Below, in pieces: positions 15,706 to 25,336 of a stretch of DNA of 64,000 nucleotides (positions are counted from its first letter, which is position 1; each line of letters opens with the position of its first letter). The notes under the pieces were generated by a model. The model had not been told where the DNA came from. It did no database searches and saw nothing but the letters and a program-made list of their open reading frames with translations. The DNA lies in NCBI RefSeq assembly GCF_013415305.1, contig NZ_JACBXU010000001.1, forward strand, positions 620,001 to 684,000. The letters run 5' to 3'. Both the position numbers and the translations under genes were made by a program. This DNA comes from Pantoea sp. WMus005. GTDB taxonomy: Bacteria > Pseudomonadota > Gammaproteobacteria > Enterobacterales > Enterobacteriaceae.

Positions 15706-16797
15706 ATGCCATTGTTATTCGGTGAGTTATCTGGCTTCCCGTCATGGGTGCCTGTTGTATTACTCGTCTCGCTTTCGTTTATCCTGGGCTTCCTGGCCCG
15801 GCTTATCCTGCTTGCCTTTATCCGCTACTGGCAGATTCGTGACAGAAAGCTGTTCAAATCCCTTGAGAAGCACCTTAGCGGCTCCATGTTCTTTTTTGTT
15901 CCGCTATTAATGATCAATGTCGGGATTAACTACATTAACTTTCATCCTGAGTCGCTTGAGTTAATCACGAATATCATCAACGTCTTTATTATTATGTCAT
16001 TCTGCTCGGTCCTGATACGGCTGACCAATGTGGCGCAGGATATGCTGTATATCCGCTACGACATTAATATCTCTAATAATCTGCGTGCACGTAAAATCCG
16101 TACGCAGATTATCTATGTCAAAAAAGTCGTTATTGTCATCCTGGTGCTGTTCTGTGTTTCTCTGATTCTGCTGAGTTTTCCCGGCGTCCGGAAATTCGGC
16201 ACCACTATTCTGGCCGGTGCGGGTGTTGCCGGTATCATTATCGGGTTTGCCCTCCAGAAGTCGCTGGTTAACCTGTTTGCCGGTATTCAGATCGCTTTTA
16301 CCCAGCCCATCAAAATTGATGATGCGGTTGTGGTGGAAAAAGAGTGGGGCTGGATTGAGGAGATCAACCTGACTTATGTGGTGGTGCGCATCTGGGATCT
16401 GCGTCGGCTGGTACTGCCGATCACCTACTTTACGGAGAATCCGTTTCAGAACTGGACACGCAACAACGCCCAGATTTTAGGCTCAGTGTTTCTCTACGTG
16501 GATTACTCCATGCCGCTGGAGCCACTGCGCAGGCAGTTTGAAAAAGTCCTCAGTGAAACCAAACTCTGGGATGGGGAAACCTCCGTGCTTCAGGTGACCG
16601 ACACCACTGAGAAAACAATGACCATCAGGATGCTGATGACCGCGCAGAACTCCCCAATTGCCTTTGATTTACGCTGCTACGTGCGGGAAAAGATGATTGA
16701 GTTTATTCAGCAGACTTACCCTGAAAGCCTGCCACAGGTCAGAGCCTCACTGACGGATAGCGGGGGTGAAAAGTCAGCAAGGGCAATGGCTGAATAG
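15706..16797 (+). CDS. MscS-family small-conductance mechanosensitive channel
   Basis: A 363-residue protein with several N-terminal hydrophobic helices, then the pore helix and beta domain characteristic of MscS: GTTILAGAGVAGIIIGFALQ leading into LVNLFAGIQIAF and the beta-domain signature DAVVVEKEWGWIEEINLTYVVVRIWDLRRLVLP, followed by NWTRN. It would open in the inner membrane on hypo-osmotic shock. The ATG is preceded by AAGGGAAAATA. It is larger than E. coli MscS (about 286 residues) because of extra N-terminal helices and is closer in layout to YbdG-type or plant-associated MscS relatives. It faces a choline transporter gene across a shared terminator, an osmoregulatory theme. Confidence 0.9.
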   Translation: MPLLFGELSGFPSWVPVVLLVSLSFILGFLARLILLAFIRYWQIRDRKLFKSLEKHLSGSMFFFVPLLMINVGINYINFHPESLELITNIINVFIIMSFCSVLIRLTNVAQDMLYIRYDINISNNLRARKIRTQIIYVKKVVIVILVLFCVSLILLSFPGVRKFGTTILAGAGVAGIIIGFALQKSLVNLFAGIQIAFTQPIKIDDAVVVEKEWGWIEEINLTYVVVRIWDLRRLVLPITYFTENPFQNWTRNNAQILGSVFLYVDYSMPLEPLRRQFEKVLSETKLWDGETSVLQVTDTTEKTMTIRMLMTAQNSPIAFDLRCYVREKMIEFIQQTYPESLPQVRASLTDSGGEKSARAMAE

Positions 16798-16864
16798 CCG
16801 GGTTTAAGGTGCGGAACGGCAGTGTACTGTTGCAAAAAAGCGTAAAGGTCCGATGCCCGAAAAA

Positions 16865-16887
16865 AAAGAGGAGCCAGGCTCCTCTTT
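16865..16887. terminator. Bidirectional terminator between mscS-like gene and betT
   Basis: AAAGAGGAGC and GCTCCTCTTT pair perfectly over 10 bp with a CAG loop, with A- and T-rich flanks, between two convergent genes. Confidence 0.9.
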
Positions 16888-16904
16888 AGTCATGCATAGG
16901 GATA

Positions 16905-18899
16905 TTAACGAACGATATGCAGGAAGTGCAGATGCTTCTCATACTGGTCGAGAATATCGTTGATGATCTGCTCCTGGTTCCAGCCCATCACATCATAATC
17001 CTGCCCCCCTTCCTTGAGGTAGACAACCGCACGGTAATATTTCTGCTCTTCAGCTTTATCACTGTCAGACATGCCTGCCAGAGCAAAGGCGGGTTGCAGA
17101 TAGGCGCGCGCACGAACTTCATAAACAAAGTTGAGTTCTTCACCCAAATCCACCTCAAAGCGCACGCGATCTTCGACCTCATCCTGGGTATGCGACACGG
17201 TATTCTGTTTCGCCAGTTCCTGCTCTACCATTTCCATAGCGGGGTAGATGACCTCAGTCATGAAGCGCTTTACCTGCGAGCGTTTCGGGAAGTAGGCAAT
17301 ATTACGCAATCGTCGCTGCCAGGGAATAGGGTTACGCGCTGCTGTGGGTGCGATGGTCGCAATCTGCTTACTGTCGCGCTTCCAGGCGTCAACGCGTAAA
17401 GCCTTGAACAAGCCATATATCGACATGAGCAGGATAACCGCGAAGGGCAGCGCACTGGCAATGGTTACCGTTTGCAACGCCTTCATGCCGCCTGCCAGCA
17501 GCAGCGTGACCGCCACGACCCCCATCATGGCAGCCCAGAATATGCGCTGCCAGACGGGAGTCTTGTCGGTGCCGCCCGATGCCAGCGTATCGACCACCAT
17601 AGCGCCTGAGTCCGCAGAGGTGACAAAGAACACGACCACCATCGCCATGGCAATAAAGGAGAGCACCGAGCTGAAGGGGAAGTGCTCAAGGAAGTTGAAC
17701 AGTGCCAGCGTCTGATCGCTCATGACCGTCTGCGCCAGGTCAGTGGCACCCTGCTGCATAATGAGCCAGATTGCGCTGTTGCCGAAAAAAGTCATCCAGA
17801 GCAGTGTAAAGCCTGCAGGCACAAACAGTACACCCGTCACGAACTCACGGATGGTGCGGCCACGCGAGACACGGGCGATGAACATACCCACAAATGGCGA
17901 CCAGGCCAGCCACCAGCCCCAGTAGAACAGTGTCCAGCCGCCGAGCCACTTACTCGATTTTGGCTCATATGCGTAGAGGTTGAAGGTTTTGGTGACCAGC
18001 TCGGAGAGGTAGCCGCCGGTATTTTCCACAAAGGATTTCAGCAGCAGAACGGTTGGGCCGAGTGCACCCACCATAATCAGCAGCAGTACTGCCAGACCCA
18101 GGTTAATTTCCGAAAGAATACGGATACCTTTATCGAGCCCGGAGACCACGGAAAGTGTCGCCAGCGCGGTGATACCGACAATCAGAATCACCTGCATGGT
18201 CTGATTAACCGGCAGGCCAAACAGGTGATTCAGTCCGGCATTAACCTGCAGCACGCCGTAACCCAGCGAGGTCGCCACACCCAGTACTGTACCGATCACG
18301 GCAAAAATATCGACGGCATGGCCCATCCAGCCGTAGATGCGGTTACCGATAATAGGGTAGAGCGCCGATCTCAGCGTCAGCGGCAATCCGTGACGGTAGC
18401 TGAAGAACGCCAGAATCAGCGCCACAATGGCATAAATTGCCCAGGCATGCAGGCCCCAGTGGAAGAAGGTGATTCGCAGTGCTTCCCGTGCGGCCTCCAC
18501 GGTCTCCGGCTGGCCGGTAGGGGGGGCCATGTAGTGCATCACGGGTTCCGCAACGCCGAAGAACATCAGTCCAATACCCATGCCAGCCGAAAAGAGCATG
18601 GCAAACCAGGAGTGGTAGCTGAAGTCGGGTTCTGCGTGGTCGGGGCCCAGTTTGATATCGCCATAACGGGAGAAACCTAAATAGGCTACCGTCAACAGGA
18701 TCAATGCCACTGCGAGAATATAAAACCAGCTGGCGTTCGCAAACAGCGCGTTTTGCAGGGCACCGAACTGCTTATCAGCCAGTTCAGGAAAAAGGGCTGC
18801 AAAGGCAACAAGAATAAAAATAAGGGCGGCAGAAGTGAAAAATACCGGTGGATTAATCTGGCTTCTTTTGTGTGGCGTTTCGGTTTCTGATGAAGACAT
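16905..18899 (-). CDS. betT: BCCT-family choline/betaine transporter (BetT-like)
   Basis: A 664-residue betaine/choline/carnitine transporter. It has the twelve-helix core with GMGIGLMFFGVAEP and the family signature in GGWTLFYWGWWLAWSPFVG and FIARVSRGRTIREF, then a hydrophilic C-terminal extension of about 130 residues like that of E. coli BetT (677 residues), which senses osmotic conditions. The start was chosen at 18899 (MSSSETETPHK, AGGAT upstream); the longer frame from 19061 would add 54 residues with no ribosome site. Unlike in E. coli, no betIBA genes are adjacent, so choline oxidation must be encoded elsewhere or the substrate is a betaine directly. Confidence 0.88.
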   Translation of the reverse strand: MSSSETETPHKRSQINPPVFFTSAALIFILVAFAALFPELADKQFGALQNALFANASWFYILAVALILLTVAYLGFSRYGDIKLGPDHAEPDFSYHSWFAMLFSAGMGIGLMFFGVAEPVMHYMAPPTGQPETVEAAREALRITFFHWGLHAWAIYAIVALILAFFSYRHGLPLTLRSALYPIIGNRIYGWMGHAVDIFAVIGTVLGVATSLGYGVLQVNAGLNHLFGLPVNQTMQVILIVGITALATLSVVSGLDKGIRILSEINLGLAVLLLIMVGALGPTVLLLKSFVENTGGYLSELVTKTFNLYAYEPKSSKWLGGWTLFYWGWWLAWSPFVGMFIARVSRGRTIREFVTGVLFVPAGFTLLWMTFFGNSAIWLIMQQGATDLAQTVMSDQTLALFNFLEHFPFSSVLSFIAMAMVVVFFVTSADSGAMVVDTLASGGTDKTPVWQRIFWAAMMGVVAVTLLLAGGMKALQTVTIASALPFAVILLMSIYGLFKALRVDAWKRDSKQIATIAPTAARNPIPWQRRLRNIAYFPKRSQVKRFMTEVIYPAMEMVEQELAKQNTVSHTQDEVEDRVRFEVDLGEELNFVYEVRARAYLQPAFALAGMSDSDKAEEQKYYRAVVYLKEGGQDYDVMGWNQEQIINDILDQYEKHLHFLHIVR

Positions 18900-18993
18900 A
18901 ACTATCCTGCTCAACGTGAATGAAGACCAAATGTAACAATCAGTATGAAGGAGTAAAAGCGAAACGACATTAGTTGAGCAAATATTCAGCAAT

Positions 18994-20256
18994 TCATCGC
19001 GGTGTGAGGGTATCTGCCTGCCAGCGGGTAACATGCTCCAGAGCAGCCTTGTCCGCTTCACAGGTCATGGCGTGAGTAGCTCGCATCAGCGCAAGCTGTG
19101 CGTGGCGTTTTGCATCATTGGCGTAACGATGAGGGGTAATCATCGCCAGCGCATGCAGTGCTTTCTGCAGGCGCAACTGTACTTCAACCAGGGCGGCGCC
19201 ATCACGTGCAATGCCGGTAAACATATCGTCGAACATATCGCTAATCTGAGCAGGCCGCATAAAGAGCTGAGAATACTGCGTCGTGACAGAATCTGCAGAA
19301 AAAGGCGGGCTGAACAACCTGACTGCCCGCCCGATAATATCGATGGCAGTGCCAGGATCGTTAACGGCCGGAGATAAGGCACGAGAAGCAATTTCAGACA
19401 GGACACAGAGTCCAAAGCGCGGATCCTGCTCAAAGGAACGCTGTTCACCCAGCGTAAACGCGTTACGTAGTCTCTGCTGCTCATCATCGGAAAGCGGCTG
19501 GTTACACCACAGGAGCGGGGCACCACAGTGAACAAAACTGCCTGGCTGTGAAGCAAGATAAAGATTACAACTCTGTTCCTGTGCAAAGTCAGAGAGATGC
19601 TGCAGGTCCAGATGCTGCAAATAGCCGGTCTTTAGCGGGTACACGCTTTGCCGTAAAGCCGCTTCCGGCAGGAAGCCGTCCCAGAAAGAACAGCCCATAC
19701 AGGGTTCCTGCAGGCGATGATGAAGCGCCGCGGTCGTGGCTTCCTCAACGCGACGCGAAGTGTCAGACATACGACCAAACTGTGCCAGATGCTGTATCCA
19801 GCGCAGCAAGGTAATAACAATCATCGCAATGACCGCCAGGGTAACAAAAAACAGAACAACCCGCCCCTGTGAGCCATAAGCGCCCATGCCGAGTGCGATA
19901 ATGCCCACCAGACTGTAAAGAAAGGAGCCGATAAAGGTTGCCAGTACATTCTGCGTCGTCCCATCTTCAAGTAACAATACCGTGGCGCGCGGTGTGACAC
20001 TGCTGCTGGCAGAATTGTAAGCAGACACCATGATATTGAGCGAAAAGGTGGTCACAGCCAGCATGCTTGAGGCGAGAATGGCCAGTATTTTATCTACTGC
20101 GTCACTGCCCACGATGCCTGATACTGAAAGGGGTATGAAGGATTTAATCGCGATAGCCACCAACGCTGTAATAATCGCCAGCCCCGCAAATAACGAACTG
20201 CGAAACCAGAGTTGTCGGGTCAGCCGGTGAATCAGCCATTGCGTTTTAGACATCAT
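18994..20256 (-). CDS. DUF2254 family membrane protein
   Basis: A 420-residue protein with four hydrophobic segments in the first 160 residues (for example SSLFAGLAIITALVAIAI and VVLFFVTLAVIAMIVITLL) and a soluble C-terminal half. Phrases such as STFSLNIM-like TTFSLNIMVSAY, FIGSFLYSLVGIIAL and VNDPGTAIDIIGR match the DUF2254 pattern of predicted membrane proteins whose function is unknown to me. It lies 94 bp upstream of betT on the same strand and could be transcribed with it. Its start at 20256 faces a 700-bp gap that it shares with the divergent SulP gene. Confidence 0.8.
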   Translation of the reverse strand: MMSKTQWLIHRLTRQLWFRSSLFAGLAIITALVAIAIKSFIPLSVSGIVGSDAVDKILAILASSMLAVTTFSLNIMVSAYNSASSSVTPRATVLLLEDGTTQNVLATFIGSFLYSLVGIIALGMGAYGSQGRVVLFFVTLAVIAMIVITLLRWIQHLAQFGRMSDTSRRVEEATTAALHHRLQEPCMGCSFWDGFLPEAALRQSVYPLKTGYLQHLDLQHLSDFAQEQSCNLYLASQPGSFVHCGAPLLWCNQPLSDDEQQRLRNAFTLGEQRSFEQDPRFGLCVLSEIASRALSPAVNDPGTAIDIIGRAVRLFSPPFSADSVTTQYSQLFMRPAQISDMFDDMFTGIARDGAALVEVQLRLQKALHALAMITPHRYANDAKRHAQLALMRATHAMTCEADKAALEHVTRWQADTLTPR

Positions 20257-20655
20257 GTCACCTGTTGTTATGAGCGGGTCAGTTGTAACTCACTAGTGTG
20301 CTTAACCCTGCGGCGCAAAACAGCGCGCCAGCACGGCGTCCATACAGAGCTGAACGCCCTGAAAAAAGCGTATTATCAGTGAGTTGAGGAGCAACTGCAT
20401 AGCATTGCAGAACGTCGTCACATAGACAGTTTCAGTTATCGGCCGCGGCGCGGGGCTGCCTTCGCGCCCGTTTTCAGGCTTATTCTCCTGTATCTGGCTC
20501 AGGAATAAGAGTAGCCCTGCGATACAGTATTAACATCTGCACGCCCTGATAAAATCCTGCCGGACTGAACAAAATGAACGCGCCTGTGACGTATCCAGCG
20601 ACGTCTCACAGGGCTTTCTTTTGCCCTTCAGCGCGCAGGTCTGGCCGGACAACGA
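20257..20655. other. Intergenic region with an orphan terminator
   Basis: About 400 bp upstream of the DUF2254 gene and of the SulP leader. No convincing ORF is seen. A plus-strand hairpin at 20583-20612 (CCTGTGA paired with TCACAGG) is followed by GCTTTCTTTT and looks like a rho-independent terminator, although no gene on the plus strand ends before it; a short non-coding transcript is one explanation. Confidence 0.45.
20583..20622 (+). terminator. Orphan rho-independent terminator
   Basis: CCTGTGA (20583-20589) pairs with TCACAGG (20606-20612), followed by a T-rich tail up to 20622. The stem is 7 bp with possible extra pairs inside. No plus-strand gene is upstream. Confidence 0.5.
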
Positions 20656-20683
20656 TTGAACTCATCGTACTTTCGTTTATAGT
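20656..20683 (+). promoter_or_regulatory. Sigma-70-type promoter of the SulP transcript
   Basis: TTGAAC at 20656-20661 and TATAGT at 20678-20683 are separated by 16 bp. A start near 20690 would give a leader of about 270 nt before the SulP gene. Confidence 0.5.
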
Positions 20684-20809
20684 TATTTGCCTGTTCTGAT
20701 CTGTTTTCCGCTGAGATCAGACTTCGCTGCCAGCGTTCATCACCGCGATGCGCGGGTTAACCTCCGTCCTGAAGGCAGCCTGTTGCCGTAAAGGAGAAAT
20801 CAAAAAATC

Positions 20810-20830
20810 ATGCGTCTTACGCCACCCTGA
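20810..20830 (+). CDS. Putative six-codon leader peptide MRLTPP
   Basis: ATG-CGT-CTT-ACG-CCA-CCC-TGA is preceded by AAGGAG 13 nt upstream, slightly further than ideal. It ends in Pro-Pro-stop, a sequence on which ribosomes are known to stall. It sits between the upstream stems and the terminator hairpin of the SulP leader, where a stalled ribosome could change the folding. It is too short to be a functional protein; translation is untested. Confidence 0.4.
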   Translation: MRLTPP

Positions 20831-20880
20831 GTCGTCACCCTCCTCTGTCGCACTGAGCAATCTCAGTCGCGAATCCGTAA

Positions 20881-20906
20881 ACATCCCCTCTGCGGATGTG
20901 CTTTTT
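20881..20906 (+). terminator. Terminator-like hairpin in the SulP leader
   Basis: ACATCC (20881-20886) pairs with GGATGT (20894-20899), followed by GC and TTTTT. It lies about 50 bp before the SulP start codon, so it would act as a conditional terminator. Confidence 0.55.
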
Positions 20907-20958
20907 CGTCCCTGAAATTTTGTGCCCTGACGGGCTGACTTTATTCACAATCTGAGAA

Positions 20959-22443
20959 ATGACTATGCTGCTGTCCTCGACGCGTAAGGACTGGCTGGGT
21001 AACGTCCGTGGTGACGTCCTTGCTGGTATTGTTGTCGCGCTCGCACTTATTCCTGAAGCGATCGCCTTTTCCATCATCGCTGGCGTAGATCCGCAGGTCG
21101 GACTCTATTCCGCATTCTGTATCCCCATCATCATGGCCTTCTTTGGCGGCCGTCCGGCGATGATCTCCTCCTCAACCGGCGCGATGGCGCTACTGATGGT
21201 CACGCTGGTTAAGGACCATGGGCTGCAGTACCTCCTCGCGGCTTCGGTGCTGACCGGCGTATTACAGTTGCTCGCCGGATATCTGAAGCTCGGCAGCCTG
21301 ATGCGTTACGTGTCCCGTTCGGTCGTGACCGGCTTCGTGAACGCGCTGGCGATACTGATATTTATGGCCCAGCTGCCAGAGCTGACCAACGTCACCTGGC
21401 ACGTCTATGCGCTCACCGCTGGCGGTCTCGGGATCATTTATCTCTTCCCGTACCTGAATAAAACCATTCCCTCTCCCCTGGTCTGCATCATCGTGCTGAC
21501 TGCTATTTCGATGTGGCTGCACCTGGACGTGCGCACCGTGGGTGACATGGGCAGGTTGCCGGACAGCCTGCCCGTGTTCCTGATTCCGGATATCCCGCTT
21601 AACGTTGATACCCTGCTGATCATTCTGCCGTACTCGGCGGGACTTGCCATCGTGGGACTGCTGGAGTCCATGATGACCGCCACCATCGTAGACGACATGA
21701 CCGATACGCCGAGCGACAAGAACCGCGAATGTAAGGCGCAGGGTATTGCTAATATCTGTACCGCATTCATAGGCGGGATGGCGGGCTGCGCCATGATTGG
21801 TCAGTCGGTCATTAACGTGAAGTCTGGCGGACGGGGGCGGCTTTCCACACTCACGGCGGGCGTGGTGCTGCTGTTAATGGTGATATTTCTGCGCGAGTGG
21901 GTGTCGCAGATACCCATGGCGGCGCTGGTTGCAGTGATGATTATGGTTTCTATTGGCACCTTCTCATGGCGGTCCATTGCGAACCTGCGCACCCATCCGG
22001 TTTCAACCAGCGTCGTGATGCTGGCGACTGTTGCCGTGGTGGTGGCCACCCACAATCTGGCGTTTGGGGTACTGACCGGCGTGCTGATTGCGTCTCTGAA
22101 CTTTGCCACCAAAGTGGCCCGCTTTATGACGGTCTCCTCGGTGCTAGAGGGCGAGACACGTACCTATACCGTAACCGGGCAGGTCTTCTTTGCCTCAGCT
22201 GACCGGTTTACCCATCATTTCGACTTCCACGAGACGCTGGAGCGCGTAGTCATCGACGTGTCGCTCGCCCATTTCTGGGACATTACGTCGGTCAGCGTGC
22301 TGGACCGCATCGTGATTAAGTTCCGCCGCGAGGGCACCGACGTGGACATCAGGGGCATGAACGAGGCGACCCGCACTCTCGTTGACCGCTTTGGTGTGCA
22401 TGACAAACCCGAAGACGTTGAAAAGCTGATGGGCGGCCATTAA
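20959..22443 (+). CDS. SulP-family inorganic anion transporter with STAS domain
   Basis: A 494-residue SulP transporter. It starts with the family block [41 protein letters not shown], has about ten to twelve membrane segments and ends in a STAS domain from about residue 400 ([23 protein letters not shown]). SulP proteins move sulfate, bicarbonate, dicarboxylates or chloride. The ribosome site before ATG 20959 is weak (CTGAGAA), consistent with regulated translation or coupling to the leader. The STAS domain shows the usual Asp-x-Ser-x-type face (DVSLAHFWD), without a clear phosphorylatable Ser pair. No carbonic anhydrase domain is attached. Confidence 0.9.
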   Translation: MTMLLSSTRKDWLGNVRGDVLAGIVVALALIPEAIAFSIIAGVDPQVGLYSAFCIPIIMAFFGGRPAMISSSTGAMALLMVTLVKDHGLQYLLAASVLTGVLQLLAGYLKLGSLMRYVSRSVVTGFVNALAILIFMAQLPELTNVTWHVYALTAGGLGIIYLFPYLNKTIPSPLVCIIVLTAISMWLHLDVRTVGDMGRLPDSLPVFLIPDIPLNVDTLLIILPYSAGLAIVGLLESMMTATIVDDMTDTPSDKNRECKAQGIANICTAFIGGMAGCAMIGQSVINVKSGGRGRLSTLTAGVVLLLMVIFLREWVSQIPMAALVAVMIMVSIGTFSWRSIANLRTHPVSTSVVMLATVAVVVATHNLAFGVLTGVLIASLNFATKVARFMTVSSVLEGETRTYTVTGQVFFASADRFTHHFDFHETLERVVIDVSLAHFWDITSVSVLDRIVIKFRREGTDVDIRGMNEATRTLVDRFGVHDKPEDVEKLMGGH

Positions 22444-23124
22444 TTCAGCGGAGATTCATCATAAGTAACAGCGTTATTGCCTGAATTAACGGCTCGCCGT
22501 CAACCCGTTTTGTCTGTGAATATGCGGCCTGGGCAGCCGCAAAACCGGATGTGCCGCCAGCCCTGATGCACGAGCTGGAAAAAAGATCCTCCCGCAGGTT
22601 CCGGACTGAATGTTAAAGCAGGCCTGTTAATCGTTTTTCATTTACGTAATTGACTGCTTATAAAATCAAGTAACGCGCTGAACTCGCATTCTTATTCTGA
22701 AAGACAGGAAGGCTGATATGCCCTTTATGCCTATCGTTCCGGGAATAAATTTTCAGGTGAGCAGATAAAGCTTAATAAAACCTTAAGATCTGACGGCGAT
22801 TTCTAACTATTTATTCAGCTAACATCCCATTCTATCTCATGGATTTTTTTCAAAACAAAATCAGTAACCTGCGGAATAAGTTGCCGCTTTTCTTCACCAG
22901 AGTTATTCAGAGTAGAGTCTGAATGATAACCTGGTAAATTATCAGGGGTCTTAATTTAAACAGCTAAATATAAATATTAAGAGAAGTGATCTACATCAAT
23001 AAATACCATTATTTAAGGGCGGGCAATGAGCGCAGGTGTAATAAATATCGTTTCTATGCCGATAGGTAATGTAATCCTGAGGAAATGTCAGTCTCAGGTT
23101 CTTTTCAACACCAGGGTTATTAAA
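22444..23124. other. Intergenic region before the first chemoreceptor
   Basis: About 680 bp, becoming very AT-rich after 22620. It holds a sigma-28-like promoter at 22776-22802. Bases 22500-22616 stay open in one plus frame without a start codon and may be the tail of a lost gene. From 23026 an ATG with AAGGGC upstream is in frame with the chemoreceptor and is the alternative start. Confidence 0.5.
22776..22802 (+). promoter_or_regulatory. Possible sigma-28 (FliA) promoter
   Basis: TAAAACCT-N11-GGCGATTT resembles TAAAGTTT-N11-GCCGATAA, with the exact 11-bp spacing but several mismatches. It lies 320 bp upstream of the chemoreceptor start. Confidence 0.45.
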
Positions 23125-25041
23125 ATGAATATTATAAAAAAAGTTTCAAAATTCAATATAGGCAGAAAACTTACGCTGGGATTTTTGCTGGTTATACTGG
23201 CGTCACTGGCTATATCAGCCCTTGCTGCCCTCTGTTTTTTAAAAATTCAGGATAACTCGGAAAAGCGCGATGTCACGGTACAAATGGTTGATGCACTGGC
23301 GAAAGCGAGGCTGAACCGCACGCTATTTCAGTACACCCGCGACACTAAATTCATTGAGCTCAACGGTGAGGCGATGAATCAGTTATCTGCTTTGTACAAA
23401 AATCTTGAGAAATATTCCTGGTCAACAGGCGGTCGTGAAAAGCTTTCTGCGCTCAGTACTGTTCTGGCTCAGTATCAGGAAAAGCGTCAGCACTTTCTCG
23501 CAAGCAACCACAGTGCAGCCCTTTCTCTGAATGACATTCAGGCTCTCGGACTGACGTCAGTGGCGGAAAAACTGGCTGCCCGTCAGGCTTATGTCCCGGC
23601 AGACCTTGCTGCACCCCTGCTGGCTCTCAGCCTCAAAACTGAACAGGCTGCATTTTATGTTCAGGCGTTCATGCAAAAGCCAGATGCTTCCACACTGAAT
23701 AAGTTTAACGAAATCAAAGACGGTTTTTCACCACTTGTCAGTCAGCTTAGTGGTCTCGCTGACACCTCACTCGGTGCGCTTCTGGCCGATGTGGCGCAAA
23801 AAACCACCTCAGGCACCACGCTGTTAAATAATTATCTCCAGTCAGTGCAGGTCGAAAAACGCGCCTCAGATGAAATGACCGAAGCTGCGGGAAAACTGAA
23901 TCAGTCAATCACAGACCTCGCGTTCTTTCAGTCTGAACAGGCTCAGAAGTATATGCATACCGCACTGTGGCAGATTGGTTTTGCCACCCTTGTCTGTATC
24001 ACCCTCAGTCTGCTGATTGCCTGGAGAATGACCCGCAGCATCACCGTTCCGCTGAGAGAGACGCTTTCTTCGGCACAGCGTATCGCTGAAGGTGACCTGA
24101 CCGCTGAAATAACCAGTTCCCGCACTGATGAGCTTGGCGAACTGATGACTGCCATGGGTGCCATGAACCAGAGCCTGCGTAACATCATCTCCCGGGTCCG
24201 GGATGGGGTGAATAACGTCGCCCGCGCCTCGTCTGAGATTGCAGCAGGAAACACCGACCTCTCATCACGCACAGAACAGCAGTCGGCTGCCGTGGTTGAG
24301 ACGGCTGCCAGCATGGAGGAATTAACCTCCACCGTTAAGCTGAATGCGGAGAACGCCCATCACGCCAGTCAGCTGGCCACGGATGCGTCGCACAATGCCA
24401 GCTGCGGCGGGGAAATCATCAGTGAGGTGATAACCACAATGGGTGGAATAAGTCAGAGCTCAGGCAAAATCGGCGAAATCATCACTGTTATTAACGGTAT
24501 CGCTTTCCAGACGAATATTCTGGCGCTGAATGCGGCAGTAGAGGCCGCACGCGCAGGTGAGCAGGGCCGGGGCTTTGCCGTTGTGGCAGGCGAAGTGCGC
24601 AATCTTGCACAGCGCAGTTCACTGGCTGCAAAAGAGATAGAGGTGCTGATTCGGGAATCACTGGACAGAGTAAGCAACGGTACTGAGCTGGTAAACCGTG
24701 CCGGTGTGACAATGGAGGGTATCGTCAGGTCCGTGACGCAGGTAAGGGACATCATGGGCGAAATTGCCGCTGCATCAGACGAACAGAATCGCGGCATTAC
24801 CCAGATTGCGCAGGCCATGACGGAAATGGATAGCACAACCCAGCAGAACGCTGCGCTGGTTGAAGAGTCTTCCGCTGCGGCCAGCAGTCTCGAAGAACAG
24901 GCGCTTGAGCTTGAAAAAACCGTTGCCGTTTTCCGTGTGCCGTCTTCCGGGGCGTTTACACCCAGGGCGCAGACCACCAGGCGCAACGTACAACCGTCAG
25001 TATCCCTGATGGCGTCGAAAGCAAACTGGGAAACCTTCTGA
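23125..25041 (+). CDS. Methyl-accepting chemotaxis protein with large periplasmic helical domain
   Basis: A 638-residue chemoreceptor. It has a first membrane helix at about residues 17-38, a periplasmic segment of about 240 residues that is entirely helical in character, and a second helix near 277-300. A HAMP domain ([21 protein letters not shown]) and the cytoplasmic signalling tip [16 protein letters not shown] follow. The size of the periplasmic part suggests an HBM or double four-helix module rather than the 150-residue Tar type. The protein ends in NWETF, the pentapeptide that tethers CheR and CheB, so it should be a high-abundance-type receptor able to assist others. Start 23125 gives the usual short cytoplasmic N-terminus; 23026 would add 33 residues. 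The ligand is unknown. Confidence 0.9.
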   Translation: MNIIKKVSKFNIGRKLTLGFLLVILASLAISALAALCFLKIQDNSEKRDVTVQMVDALAKARLNRTLFQYTRDTKFIELNGEAMNQLSALYKNLEKYSWSTGGREKLSALSTVLAQYQEKRQHFLASNHSAALSLNDIQALGLTSVAEKLAARQAYVPADLAAPLLALSLKTEQAAFYVQAFMQKPDASTLNKFNEIKDGFSPLVSQLSGLADTSLGALLADVAQKTTSGTTLLNNYLQSVQVEKRASDEMTEAAGKLNQSITDLAFFQSEQAQKYMHTALWQIGFATLVCITLSLLIAWRMTRSITVPLRETLSSAQRIAEGDLTAEITSSRTDELGELMTAMGAMNQSLRNIISRVRDGVNNVARASSEIAAGNTDLSSRTEQQSAAVVETAASMEELTSTVKLNAENAHHASQLATDASHNASCGGEIISEVITTMGGISQSSGKIGEIITVINGIAFQTNILALNAAVEAARAGEQGRGFAVVAGEVRNLAQRSSLAAKEIEVLIRESLDRVSNGTELVNRAGVTMEGIVRSVTQVRDIMGEIAAASDEQNRGITQIAQAMTEMDSTTQQNAALVEESSAAASSLEEQALELEKTVAVFRVPSSGAFTPRAQTTRRNVQPSVSLMASKANWETF

Positions 25042-25132
25042 TCATCGTTGTCCTGCATTCTGAGGGGCCGCCCGACGTCGTTTCTGGCATACGGTGGTCT
25101 CCTTTCCGGGTTTATGTCATCGGAGGTGGTAA

Positions 25133-25336
25133 ATGTGTGACGATAACGCCGTTAATGCAATGCATGTTCACATTGGTAAAGCGGTGGAGGCTCTTTTTTA
25201 TGATGGCGAGCCAGTCACCCGTGCAAAAGTCATTGCCCAGTTATGTCTGCTGTTAGATGAAGAACCGGACTGCATCCTGCAAAACGAAATAGCAGGCGCA
25301 GTCAGCCTGCTCACTTACCCGTTCGCCACAAAGTGA
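25133..25336 (+). CDS. Small YmgB/AriR/YcgZ-like protein
   Basis: A 67-residue protein with a strong GGAGGT ribosome site before the ATG. The pattern IGKAVEALFYDGEPVTRAKVIAQLCLLLDEEPDCILQNEIAGAVSLL resembles the small helical YmgB/AriR/YcgZ family, regulators linked in E. coli to biofilm, acid resistance and the BluF/BluR blue-light circuit. The similarity is by eye and moderate. It starts 92 bp after the chemoreceptor on the same strand and may be co-transcribed. Confidence 0.5.
   Translation: MCDDNAVNAMHVHIGKAVEALFYDGEPVTRAKVIAQLCLLLDEEPDCILQNEIAGAVSLLTYPFATK

Larger units (their letters stand above)
20690..20958 (+). other. Structured leader of the SulP gene, candidate attenuator
   Basis: The leader folds as a series: an 8-bp hairpin TCTGATCT/AGATCAGA (20695-20721), a stem GCTGCC/GGCAGC (20726-20779) enclosing CCGCG/CGCGG, a ribosome site AAGGAG (20791-20796) with a six-codon ORF, a perfect ACTGAG-CAAT-CTCAGT hairpin (20851-20866) and a terminator-like hairpin with five Ts (20881-20906). 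ATCCG at 20873-20877 can pair instead with CGGAT at 20893-20897, which would open the terminator stem. This is the architecture of a transcription attenuator or riboswitch; the signal is unknown. Confidence 0.55.

Noticed and set aside
18900..18993. betIBA operon partners of betT
   Set aside because: No betI, betB or betA genes are present; the neighbour is a DUF2254 gene.
22500..22616. Open stretch reading VCEYAAWAAAKPDVPPALM, then HELEKRSSRRFRTEC and a stop
   Set aside because: No start codon, no recognised family; could be the tail of a lost gene but cannot be supported.
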